A stretch of DNA of 8,818 bases from Nitrospira sp. (GTDB lineage: Bacteria; UBA9089; CG2-30-40-21; SBAY01): NCBI GenBank assembly GCA_005239945.1, contig SBAY01000202.1, forward strand, positions 1-8,818, given 5' to 3'. The notes beneath the pieces were generated by a model. It searched no databases, was not told the DNA's origin, and saw nothing but the letters and a program-made list of their open reading frames with translations. Below, one piece after another: positions 1 to 6,391 of this stretch (its first letter is position 1; each line of letters starts with the position of its first letter). Both the position numbers and the translations under genes were made by a program.

Positions 1-79
1 CAAAAAGGGTTTCTCTCCCCTTAAAAAACACCTCTCTCTAAACCACTACTAAACCTTGGGGAATTTCTGTCAAGGAAAA

Positions 80-244
80 CCTTCAATTCAGACATTAGAC
101 TTAGAGTAAACATTCAGCCTTCAGCTTTCAGATGAAAAAAAGATATGGGATGAACATCTGCCTCATCCAAAAACTGAAAGCTTAAGGTTCCGGCTAACCT
201 AAGTCAAATGTCTGATATCTATGGTCTAATGTCTGAATTGAAGG
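80..244. repeat. Nested inverted-repeat element upstream of the DJ-1/PfpI gene
   Basis: The outer arms at 80-100 and 224-244 are perfect reverse complements over 21 bp (left arm begins ccttcaattcagacattaga). Inside them, 118-131 (ccttcagctttcag) and 174-187 (ctgaaagcttaagg) pair at 13 of 14 positions. The whole could fold as a stem with a branched loop. It contains no ORF of note and ends about 17 nt before the -35 box of the next gene. It resembles a small non-coding palindromic or MITE-like repeat, but no second copy lies in this window, so mobility is not shown. Confidence 0.75.
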
Positions 245-261
245 AATTTAGATAAAAAATG

Positions 262-290
262 TTGACTTTTAATTTATTTTATGGTATTAT
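262..290 (+). promoter_or_regulatory. Sigma70-type promoter for the DJ-1/PfpI lipoprotein gene
   Basis: A -35 box TTGACT (262-267) and a -10 box TATTAT (285-290) are separated by exactly 17 nt. Transcription would start near 297, giving a leader of about 20 nt before the ATG at 318. The same transcript could continue into pilT, since no strong terminator lies between them. Confidence 0.65.
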
Positions 291-317
291 AGATAGTATA
301 GAAAGGAAATATTAAGG

Positions 318-929
318 ATGAGACAAATTTGTGTAGTTATGCTGATTTTAGGGTTAATTGGTTGTGTTAAAGAAACTCAACCAGTAAGAAAAGAAAGGGG
401 TGAAATTATGGATTTAAAAGGTAAAAAGGTGTTGATGATAATTGCCTCTTCTAATTTCAGAGATGAGGAGTATTTAGTCCCGCAGGAGATTTTTAAATCA
501 CAAGGGCTCGAGGTAGTAACGGCCTCTTCTTCCTTAGAGATAAGTCGTGGGATGCTGGGGACAAAAATTAAGCCGAATATTCTTATAACACAAGTCAAGG
601 TGACAGACTATGAGGCGATTTGTTTTGTGGGTGGAGTTGGTGCAGTTGAGTATTGGGAGAATAAAACAGCCCATAATATCGCTCAAGAGGCAGTTGCTCA
701 AAATAAGGTTTTAGCCGCTATATGTATAGCTCCGGTAATACTGGCTAACGCTAATGTCCTGAAAGGTAAAAAGGCAACTGTATTTGTCAGCGAAGCAGGC
801 AAATTAAAGGCAAAAGGGGTAAATTATACCGGCACGGAGGTAGAAGTAGAGGGAAATATTATTACGGCAAATGGGCCTCAGGCGGCAGAAAAATTCGCTA
901 AAGCATTAGTTACCCTCTTGAGAAAGTAA
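318..929 (+). CDS. DJ-1/PfpI family protein, predicted lipoprotein form
   Basis: This is a DJ-1/PfpI (class I glutamine amidotransferase-like) protein of 203 aa. The family includes chaperones, deglycase-like enzymes and proteases; the substrate here is unknown. The core starts at about residue 36 (KKVLMIIA). The nucleophile elbow is AAICIAP with Cys136, followed by Ile rather than the His of PfpI proteases, so protease activity is doubtful. The acidic partner is probably in RDEE (48-51), and the C-terminal TANGPQAAEKFAKAL matches the family's last helix. Residues 1-16 form a short signal peptide with lipobox LIGC (Cys16), suggesting membrane anchoring. An internal ATG at 408 (Met31) has a much better ribosome site (aaagggg, 394-400, 7-nt spacing) than the first ATG and would give a cytoplasmic protein of 173 aa of normal family length. 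Either or both starts may be used. pilT follows 77 nt downstream. Confidence 0.85.
   Translation: MRQICVVMLILGLIGCVKETQPVRKERGEIMDLKGKKVLMIIASSNFRDEEYLVPQEIFKSQGLEVVTASSSLEISRGMLGTKIKPNILITQVKVTDYEAICFVGGVGAVEYWENKTAHNIAQEAVAQNKVLAAICIAPVILANANVLKGKKATVFVSEAGKLKAKGVNYTGTEVEVEGNIITANGPQAAEKFAKALVTLLRK
394..410 (+). promoter_or_regulatory. Internal ribosome binding site and alternative start of the DJ-1/PfpI gene
   Basis: The sequence aaagggg (394-400) lies 7 nt before an in-frame ATG at 408. At the upstream start (318) the nearest good purine stretch, gaaagga, sits about 10 nt away. The internal start removes the signal peptide and lipobox and begins directly before the conserved DJ-1 core, so it decides whether the product is exported or cytoplasmic. 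Confidence 0.55.
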
Positions 930-944
930 TATGTCCTATATGAC

Positions 945-978
945 CTATAAGTCCTATTATTCTATAAGTCCTATTATT
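945..978 (+). repeat. Two perfect tandem copies of a 17-nt unit
   Basis: The unit ctataagtcctattatt occurs at 945-961 and again at 962-978 without a mismatch, preceded by a looser related stretch (atgtcctatatgac, 931-944). It fills most of the gap between the DJ-1/PfpI gene and pilT. Its function is unknown. Confidence 0.85.
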
Positions 979-1006
979 AAAAATTAAAAAGGGAGGATGA
1001 AAAACT

Positions 1007-2119
1007 ATGTTAAAAATGCCAGAATTATTAAAGATGTTAGTTGACCTGCATGCCTCTGATTTATATTTAAAGGTAGCCAGACCACCAATCTTCAGGATTG
1101 CTGGGACGCTTACGGCAAGTGATTTACCCAAGCTTACGGCTGAAGAGGTAATGAACTTAGTCAATAGCATGATGAACCAGGACCAAATCAGGAAATTTGT
1201 AGAGAATTTGGATATAGATTTCTCATATAGTTTACCTGGTGTAGCCCGGTTCAGGGTAAATGCCTTTAGACAGCGAGGTGTCATAGGTTGTATCATTCGG
1301 GCTGTTCCCTATGATATACCCACGGTTGAGCAATTAGGTTTACCCCCTGTTTTAAATGTCTTATGTCAGAAGACACAGGGATTGGTATTAGTCACAGGAC
1401 CTACTGGGAGTGGAAAATCCACTACCTTGGCGGCGCTGGTCGGCTATATCAATAAAAATCGTAATTGTCACATTATTACGATAGAAGACCCAATAGAATT
1501 TTTACATCGTGACGATAAAAGTACGATCGACCAACGAGAATTAGAGGTGGACACCAAAAGTTTCAGAGAGGCATTACGACGGGCACTTCGTCAGGACCCG
1601 GATGTGCTTTTAATCGGTGAGATGCGTGATATGGAGACTATTTCTACGGCCTTGTCTGCGGCTGAAACCGGTCATTTAGTCCTTTCCACATTACATACTA
1701 ACGATGCCACACAAACAATTGACCGTATAATTGACATCTATCCACCAGCACAACAAACACAGGTGAGAATTCAGTTATCTTTAACCTTGCTTGGTATCGT
1801 CTCTCAAAGATTACTTAAAAGAAAGGATGATAAAGGTAGAATAGCCGCCGTGGAGGTAATGATAAATTCCCCCTTGATAAAGGATTTGATTGAAAAAGGA
1901 AATACCTCCGGACTACGAAAGGTAATCGAATCTTCTACTACTTATTGGCAGATGCAGAGTTTAAATCAAGCCATTGCCAGGATTGTTAATGTTGGTCTGG
2001 TGAATATAGAAGAGGCACTTTCTGCCACTCCTTATCCTGATGATTTAAGACTCGCCCTTAAAGGCGGTCAAACGGGTGGTGGAATAGTTATTGGTGGAAT
2101 GGGAATGGTGGAGTATTAA
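1007..2119 (+). CDS. pilT: Type IV pilus retraction ATPase PilT
   Basis: PilT is the hexameric cytoplasmic ATPase that powers retraction of type IV pili for twitching motility and, in many bacteria, DNA uptake and surface sensing. The 370-aa product has the family layout: an N-terminal PAS-like domain (about 1-100, with LLKMLVDLHASDLYLKV), Walker A GPTGSGKST (131-139), the Asp box ITIEDPIEF, Walker B DVLLIGEMRD (199-208, catalytic Glu205) and the His box HLVLSTLHTNDA (223-234). The stretch AAETGHLV is typical of the PilT/PilU branch rather than the assembly ATPase PilB. The Gly-rich tail (GGQTGGGIVIGGMGM) is longer than usual and looks disordered. The start is supported by gggagg (991-996). 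PilU is the main alternative; no second pilT-like gene or other pilus gene is present to help decide. Confidence 0.95.
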   Translation: MLKMPELLKMLVDLHASDLYLKVARPPIFRIAGTLTASDLPKLTAEEVMNLVNSMMNQDQIRKFVENLDIDFSYSLPGVARFRVNAFRQRGVIGCIIRAVPYDIPTVEQLGLPPVLNVLCQKTQGLVLVTGPTGSGKSTTLAALVGYINKNRNCHIITIEDPIEFLHRDDKSTIDQRELEVDTKSFREALRRALRQDPDVLLIGEMRDMETISTALSAAETGHLVLSTLHTNDATQTIDRIIDIYPPAQQTQVRIQLSLTLLGIVSQRLLKRKDDKGRIAAVEVMINSPLIKDLIEKGNTSGLRKVIESSTTYWQMQSLNQAIARIVNVGLVNIEEALSATPYPDDLRLALKGGQTGGGIVIGGMGMVEY

Positions 2120-2121
2120 GA

Positions 2122-2201
2122 ATTTTGGATTTTGGATTTTAGATTTTGGATTGGGGAATCTTATATCCTCAATCCAAAATCTAAAATCCAAAATCCAAAA
2201 T
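2122..2201. repeat. Perfect 32-bp palindrome between pilT and the dehydrogenase gene
   Basis: The arms at 2122-2153 and 2170-2201 are exact reverse complements over 32 bp, built from repeats of 'ttggatttt', with a 16-nt loop. The stem starts 3 nt after the pilT stop codon and ends just before the ribosome site of the next gene. RNA from either strand would form a very stable hairpin that could end or attenuate the pilT transcript or protect its 3' end. There is no T tract after it, so it is not a standard intrinsic terminator. Confidence 0.9.
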
Positions 2202-2218
2202 AGTAAAAGGAGTATCAA

Positions 2219-3229
2219 ATGTACACAGTAACTTTAATTCCAGGTGATGGAATAGGACCGGAAATCAGTAAGGCAATGGTAGAGGTTCTCTCTGCTACGG
2301 GAGTTAAGATCGAATTTGAAAAGGTATTGGCTGGTGAGTCAGCGGTTGAAAAGGGAGAAACACCACTACCTGCCTTAGTCTTAGATTCAATCAAGAAGAA
2401 CAAGGTAGCCATAAAAGGTCCCCTGACTACACCGGTAGGATTTGGATTTAGAAGTGTTAATGTTGCCTTAAGACAGGAGTTAAATCTGTATGCAGGTGTT
2501 AGACCAGCTATTTCCTTCCCGGGTAGCCCCACCAACTATGAAAATATCGATCTGGTAATGATTAGAGAAAATACGGAAGGATTATATTCTGGAATCGAAC
2601 ATTTTGTTGACCAGGATAAAACGATTGGAGAAAGTATTCGTGTCATTTCAAGAAAAGGCAGTGAACGAATTGTCAGGTTTGCCTTTGAATATGCCCTGGC
2701 ACATGGTAGAAAAAAGGTTACCTGTATTCATAAGGCTAATATTTTAAAGGTTACCTGCGGTTTATTTTTACAGGTAGCCCGCGAAATTGCCAAACAATAT
2801 CCCCAAATAATCTTTGAGGATAAGATTGTTGACAATATGGCTATGCAATTGGTTAAAAAACCACAGGAGTATGATGTGCTGGTAACGACCAATCTTTTTG
2901 GTGATGTTCTTTCAGACCTGTGTGCGGGACTGATTGGCGGATTAGGCTTAGCCCCTTCGGTCAATATGAGAGAAGAAATAGCCGTTTTTGAACCGGTACA
3001 CGGCTCAGCACCTAAATATGCAGGACAGGATAAGGTAAATCCCTGCGCCTGTATCCTCTCAGGGGCAATGATGCTGGAACATCTTGGAGAAAAAGAGGCA
3101 GCCCAAAGAATAGTCAAGGCCGTGGCTAATGTGATTAAAGAGGGTAAGATAGTTACTTATGACCTGGGCGGTACTGCAAAAACCTCAGAAATGACCCACG
3201 CCATCATTCAAGAAATAACCGGTCAATGA
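2219..3229 (+). CDS. Isocitrate/isopropylmalate dehydrogenase family, probable isocitrate dehydrogenase
   Basis: This 336-aa beta-decarboxylating dehydrogenase most likely oxidises isocitrate to 2-oxoglutarate in the TCA cycle. Family signatures are LIPGDGIGPEI (6-16), GPLTTPVGFGFRSVNVALRQ (67-86; Ser79, Asn81, Arg85 bind substrate), Arg95, Arg116, RENTEGLYSGIEH (116-128), Lys172 in HKAN, Asp205, and Asp229/Asp233 (NLFGDVLSD) for the metal. RSVNVALRQ, NTEGLYSGIEH and EPVHGSAPKYAGQ fit the compact isocitrate dehydrogenase branch better than LeuB. The nucleotide loop HGSAPKYAGQDKV resembles E. coli NADP-dependent Icd, including Lys266, Tyr267 and Val273, although proteins of this length are usually NAD-linked. 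Homoisocitrate and 3-isopropylmalate dehydrogenase remain possible; no leucine or lysine pathway gene is nearby. The ribosome site aaaggag (2206-2212) is 6 nt from the ATG. Confidence 0.87.
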   Translation: MYTVTLIPGDGIGPEISKAMVEVLSATGVKIEFEKVLAGESAVEKGETPLPALVLDSIKKNKVAIKGPLTTPVGFGFRSVNVALRQELNLYAGVRPAISFPGSPTNYENIDLVMIRENTEGLYSGIEHFVDQDKTIGESIRVISRKGSERIVRFAFEYALAHGRKKVTCIHKANILKVTCGLFLQVAREIAKQYPQIIFEDKIVDNMAMQLVKKPQEYDVLVTTNLFGDVLSDLCAGLIGGLGLAPSVNMREEIAVFEPVHGSAPKYAGQDKVNPCACILSGAMMLEHLGEKEAAQRIVKAVANVIKEGKIVTYDLGGTAKTSEMTHAIIQEITGQ

Positions 3230-3268
3230 TTGATGATATGACCATAAGTCTAAGTGAAGTAACTAATT

Positions 3269-3390
3269 CCGTTCACCACAGAGACACAGAAACACGGAGA
3301 AGAAAAAAGAAAAAGATTGTAAATAATTACGATATATTTACATCTTTTTCTTTTTTCTTCTCTGTGCCTCTGTGTCTCTGTGGTGAACGG
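3269..3390. repeat. Very long hairpin (stem about 57 bp) between convergent genes
   Basis: The arms at 3269-3317 and 3343-3390 pair almost completely; the few differences include two A/C mismatches and one G-U pair. After a one-base bulge the stem continues with 3318-3325 against 3335-3342, leaving a loop of only 9 nt. The left arm begins ccgttcaccacagagacaca. It lies between the ends of the dehydrogenase gene (plus) and holA (minus) and may act as a bidirectional terminator. A 63-codon open frame across it is an accident of the repeat. Confidence 0.9.
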
Positions 3391-3403
3391 TTACACCATC
3401 CTA

Positions 3404-4420
3404 TCAACATATCTTGATTATAAGTAACTCCATAATCAATGGATGCGTCTTGTAATTCTGGGATTTAAGACTTACATCAACCTCCAGCAATAATTCAAAT
3501 ATCTTTTTCAGTTCATCGAATGAAAACAATTTTAGTTGATTCCAGATGGTGGTTTGTTGTTTTTTAAATTTCATATTCAGGGCAGTGGCTATCTGGAGAA
3601 GGGATTTGCCTTGTTCCTGAAGTTCTTTAGCCTGCCAGAGAAGCCTAAAATGCCGCATAATCAAATACAGAATTGGTAAGGGATCTTCTCCACGGTCTAT
3701 AAGATTTTTGAATATAGCCAACGCCTGAATCTTCTTCCTGTAACCAATGGCATCTATGAGCGCGAAGACATTTTCTTCATGACCCCCCCCTGAGGCAAGT
3801 ATGATATCCTCTTCCTCAATGGTAGGCTTATTTCCTGTCAAAAGAAATAACTTCTCTAATTCGGTAGTCAATGATTGCAGGTTCACTCCTACTCGTTGTA
3901 TAAATAGTCTTGCGGCTGGTGTGGAGATTTTTTTCTTTGCTCTTTGCTCACATTGGGCTTGAAGCCAGGCAATGGCTTGATTATCAAAGAGAGGGTAGAA
4001 CATGACTATCGTCCCTTTTTTCATCACAGCCTTATAAAGCAAATTACTAGCTTCCAATTTATTCGCCAGGATGATAAGGCAGGTAAAATTAGCCGGGTTC
4101 TCAGCATAAGAAGCAAGTAACTTTTTACCCTCAGAAGATATAGCCTCCCCCTTTTTAACCACCACCATCCTTCGCTCCTGCATCAGCGGAAAGCTATTAG
4201 CTGCCCCAAGGATTGTCGCGGCATCTGCTTCATCCCCATAAAAAACATCATAGTTGAATTCCATAGATTGCGGAGTAGGAAAGATAACTTTTTTTATCCT
4301 GGAGGTTATTTCCTCTTTCTGATACTCCTCCTCACCTAAAAACAGATAGAGTGGTGCAATCTTCTTCTGGTTAATCCAGGCAAGTATAGTTTGATAATTT
4401 ATAGGTCTATATTCTTCCAT
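3404..4420 (-). CDS. holA: DNA polymerase III subunit delta
   Basis: HolA is the delta subunit of the clamp loader; it opens the DnaN sliding-clamp ring so that it can be placed on DNA during replication. The 338-aa length is normal. Diagnostic parts are LYLFLGEEEYQKEEITSRIK near the N-terminus (24-43), the region around FPLMQERRMVVVKKGE (77-92) and the C-terminal helical collar domain (about 215-338) with ENVFALIDAIGYRKKIQAL and ILYLIMRHFRLLWQAKEL. Delta lacks a working Walker motif and none is seen. The ATG at 4420 is preceded only by a weak purine-rich ribosome site (aagaga). It is the last gene of the minus-strand run ORF6N-pth-lptE-holA, next to lptE as in many proteobacteria. A run of eight C (3783-3790; G on the coding strand) falls in Ser210-His214. 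Confidence 0.92.
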   Translation of the reverse strand: MEEYRPINYQTILAWINQKKIAPLYLFLGEEEYQKEEITSRIKKVIFPTPQSMEFNYDVFYGDEADAATILGAANSFPLMQERRMVVVKKGEAISSEGKKLLASYAENPANFTCLIILANKLEASNLLYKAVMKKGTIVMFYPLFDNQAIAWLQAQCEQRAKKKISTPAARLFIQRVGVNLQSLTTELEKLFLLTGNKPTIEEEDIILASGGGHEENVFALIDAIGYRKKIQALAIFKNLIDRGEDPLPILYLIMRHFRLLWQAKELQEQGKSLLQIATALNMKFKKQQTTIWNQLKLFSFDELKKIFELLLEVDVSLKSQNYKTHPLIMELLIIKIC

Positions 4421-4434
4421 ATTTTCTCTTAGTG

Positions 4435-4592
4435 CTTATCCGAAAAATGGATGGCTGCCTCAACGGATGCCGCAACTCGTTGAGAACATTTCCCGAACAA
4501 GTTCGGGCTTCCGTCCCCCCATGGTATTGGATGCCTCAACTTGTTGAGGGAAAATACCTAAGCAAATTTGGACTTCCAATTCTTCGGATAGG
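4435..4592. repeat. MITE-like element with short terminal inverted repeats and an internal duplication
   Basis: The ends cttatccgaa (4435-4444) and ttcggatagg (4583-4592) are inverted with one mismatch, and the match continues inward loosely to about 17 bp. Inside are two diverged direct copies of a roughly 48-nt unit, at 4465-4512 and 4529-4577, sharing ggatgcc, caact/cttgttgag and cttcc. Small perfect palindromes are cccgaac-aa-gttcggg (4492-4507) and cctcaac-tt-gttgagg (4534-4549). It fills the gap between lptE and holA and has no coding capacity. Confidence 0.65.
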
Positions 4593-4595
4593 TTC

Positions 4596-5099
4596 TTAAG
4601 CCTTAATTGTTCTATTAACAACATAATAAGCAATCTTTACCAGGACTTTATGAATAGCTTCTTCTTCGGAGGTAATATCAAAATCCTTTGGTTGATAAGA
4701 TGATGTCGGCGAAATATACAAAATCGTTTCTTGGTATTGCTCCTGCCAGAGAAATCTATTATTAGGAACTTCCGTTAACTCAAATCTTACCGAAACAGAG
4801 ACCCTATATTTGTTCACATTACCTTCGTTATCATAAGAAAATGGTACCTTTTCATAAGAGATAATCGTGCCGTTTAATTCCGCATTTGCCGATTTTCTGT
4901 CTGTTACCTTTAACCGCCCATCCTTGATAAATTCCTCAATAACCATATTGGTCAGAATCTCTTCTAATCCATATTGAAAGCTCTGATTGGTAAATATCGG
5001 CATATAAATAGATTTGATATGGTCTGGTAAGGTGCGAATAGGCGTATGGCCACAACTGCTTAAACCAAGAATAACCCAAAGTAAGAATAATTTTTTCAT
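4596..5099 (-). CDS. lptE: LptE-like LPS assembly lipoprotein
   Basis: LptE is an outer-membrane lipoprotein that plugs the LptD barrel and helps deliver lipopolysaccharide to the cell surface. The 167-aa product starts with a lipoprotein signal (MKKLFLLWVILGLSSC; lipobox LSSC, Cys16). Family-like segments are the first strand with IYMPIFTNQSFQYGLEEILTN (31-51), the helix followed by DGRLKVTDRKSANAELNGTI (60-79), and YRVSVSVRFELTEVPNNRFLWQE (98-120). LptE proteins diverge strongly, so the call rests on fold-like pattern, length, lipobox and position directly upstream of holA, as in E. coli. The start is supported by aggag in the 25 nt upstream. It implies an LPS-bearing outer membrane, consistent with the O-antigen ligase nearby. 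No LptD is in the window. Confidence 0.82.
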   Translation of the reverse strand: MKKLFLLWVILGLSSCGHTPIRTLPDHIKSIYMPIFTNQSFQYGLEEILTNMVIEEFIKDGRLKVTDRKSANAELNGTIISYEKVPFSYDNEGNVNKYRVSVSVRFELTEVPNNRFLWQEQYQETILYISPTSSYQPKDFDITSEEEAIHKVLVKIAYYVVNRTIKA

Positions 5100-5125
5100 G
5101 ATTACTTCTTCTCCTACTAATTTAA

Positions 5126-5311
5126 TGCCCTGTCAAGATTGAAAGTATGAGTTAGTAAGAAGAGTAGAAATATTAATCTTTCTTTCATCTACAGATTGAA
5201 AATAGAAATTGGAAATTAGAAGGAAAAAATATCTGCGACTTCTTTTTCCAATTTCTATTTTCAGCGTTCTATGAACTATGGCGAACTCCTTAAATTAAAC
5301 TTGACAAGGCA
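5126..5311. repeat. Nested inverted repeat between pth and lptE
   Basis: Outer arms tgccctgtcaag (5126-5137) and cttgacaaggca (5300-5311) match in inverted orientation at 11 of 12 positions. Inside, 5197-5215 and 5245-5263 form a perfect 19-bp palindrome (tgaaaatagaaattggaaa) with a 29-nt loop. The outer right arm ends exactly one base before the stop codon of pth. The layout resembles a small non-autonomous element, but no target-site duplication is seen. Confidence 0.65.
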
Positions 5312-5869
5312 CTAATTATATTTATTCATCGCCGCATCAATACCTTCTTCAATGATGCAAATAACCGCCTCGGCGGCTTTTTCTATCACCTGCTCAATTA
5401 CCTCGTTTTCCTCATCTGTAAATGGTGAGAGAACATAGTTCCGAAAACTAACCTCAGGTGGCGGTGTGCCAATCCCTATCCGCATGCGGGCAAATTCCTC
5501 GTTGGCTAATTTCTCGATAATCGATTTTATCCCATTATGCCCGCCGGCACTACCTTTTTTGCGAATTCTGAGTTTACCCAACTCCAGGCTAACATCATCA
5601 TAGACAACCAACAAATCCAAAGGTGACGCCTTGAAATTCCTGACCAACAATTCGACTGCCACACCACTTAAGTTCATATAGGTCATCGGCTTAGCTAGGA
5701 TAACCTCGTGTCCTGAAATTTTGCCTTCTCCCATCCGAGACTGATACCTTCTACCTTTAATCTCAATCCCAATCAGTTTAGCCACTTTATTAATGACCTT
5801 AAATCCCACATTATGCCTGGTCCCGGCGTAAGCCAGCCCAGGATTTCCCAAACCAATAATAAGTTTCAT
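5312..5869 (-). CDS. pth: Peptidyl-tRNA hydrolase
   Basis: Pth cleaves the ester bond of peptidyl-tRNAs that drop off ribosomes, recycling tRNA in the cytoplasm. The 185-aa protein, counted from the ATG at 5869, has all the family landmarks: MKLIIGLGNPG with Asn9, TRHNVGF with catalytic His19, KPMTYMNLSG with Asn66, VYDDVSL with Asp92, and GSAGGHNGIKSI with Asn112. The frame stays open upstream to 5911, but the ATG at 5869 is chosen because the conserved protein starts exactly there and aagggg stands 5 nt before it. The stop is TAG. It lies 63 nt downstream of the ORF6N gene on the same strand and may share its promoter; lptE follows after a repeat-filled gap. Confidence 0.95.
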   Translation of the reverse strand: MKLIIGLGNPGLAYAGTRHNVGFKVINKVAKLIGIEIKGRRYQSRMGEGKISGHEVILAKPMTYMNLSGVAVELLVRNFKASPLDLLVVYDDVSLELGKLRIRKKGSAGGHNGIKSIIEKLANEEFARMRIGIGTPPPEVSFRNYVLSPFTDEENEVIEQVIEKAAEAVICIIEEGIDAAMNKYN

Positions 5870-5932
5870 TGTTACCCCTTCTGTATCCAGGCAACTTATC
5901 CCTGAATTCAAATGTCATAAACCAGCAATCTT

Positions 5933-6391
5933 TCATTTATTCCCATCTGGATAAAAACCAATTCGTCTATGTGGTTTTTCAGGGGGTATCATCAATTGAC
6001 GAATCGCCTCAAAGATTGTTTGGATTTCTTCATCGTGCTTTTCAAATTTTCTCTCAAGTTCAGTTAACTTAAACGCTAATTCTTTGTGGGTTGAAAGAAT
6101 TTCACGGAGTTTTACAAATGTTCGCATAATAGCGATATTGACTATCACGGCTCTTTCACTATTAAGAATGCTCGAAAGCATGGCTACCCCTTGTTCTGTG
6201 AAGGCATAAGGTAAATAACGGCGACCACCCCAACTTGAGGTGCCAAATTGGCACCTCAAAAAATCTTTATATTCTTCTTGTGTCAGTTCAAACATAAAAT
6301 CATCAGGAAACCTTTTTATGTTCCTTCTAACCTGTCTTTTCAATTGCTTTGTTTCCACTCCATATAATTCTGCCAAATCAGAATCCAGCAT
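5933..6391 (-). CDS. ORF6N-domain protein, N-terminally shortened by an in-frame TAG
   Basis: ORF6N (KilA-N-related) domains occur in phage antirepressor-like proteins and in many chromosomal proteins of unknown role, presumably binding DNA. The 152-aa product starts inside the conserved motif: MLDSDLAELYGVETKQLKRQV (1-21) and RRNIKRFPDDFMFELTQEE (22-40) are classical, followed by FTEQGVAMLSSILNSERAVIVNI (64-86). A charged, probably coiled-coil segment (about 90-135) leads to the common ending PPEKPHRRIGFYPDG. The residues just before Met1 (GQKV) are also conserved but are read only if translation starts further upstream, where a TAG blocks the frame (see 6392-6490). agaagg lies only 2 nt before this ATG, so initiation here would be poor. 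The gene is either a recent pseudogene or makes a shortened protein by re-initiation. Confidence 0.8.
   Translation of the reverse strand: MLDSDLAELYGVETKQLKRQVRRNIKRFPDDFMFELTQEEYKDFLRCQFGTSSWGGRRYLPYAFTEQGVAMLSSILNSERAVIVNIAIMRTFVKLREILSTHKELAFKLTELERKFEKHDEEIQTIFEAIRQLMIPPEKPHRRIGFYPDGNK

Noticed and set aside
1..79. Possible minus-strand promoter (TTGACA at 73-68) and ribosome-site-like aaggggag near the left edge, hinting at a gene running out of the window
   Set aside because: No good -10 box stands at a 16-18 nt distance, and no coding sequence is visible before the edge. The same bases could be a weak hairpin with a T run instead.
910..1296. 128-codon minus-strand open frame opposite the start of pilT
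   Set aside because: It is antisense to the conserved pilT N-terminal domain and has no recognisable motif.
2728..3117. 129-codon minus-strand open frame opposite the dehydrogenase gene
   Set aside because: It is a shadow of a strongly conserved coding region.
3226..3417. 63-codon plus-strand open frame overlapping the end of the dehydrogenase gene
   Set aside because: It is a translation of the long hairpin (HHRDTETRRR on one arm, its complement on the other). It has no ribosome site of its own beyond the dehydrogenase end and looks like an artefact of the repeat.
5126..5140. TTGACA-like box on the minus strand upstream of lptE
   Set aside because: No -10 box lies at a suitable distance before the lptE start, and the box is part of an inverted repeat arm.
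5869..6072. 67-codon plus-strand open frame opposite pth and the ORF6N gene
   Set aside because: Its sequence is the complement of two recognisable genes, and no motif or ribosome site supports it.
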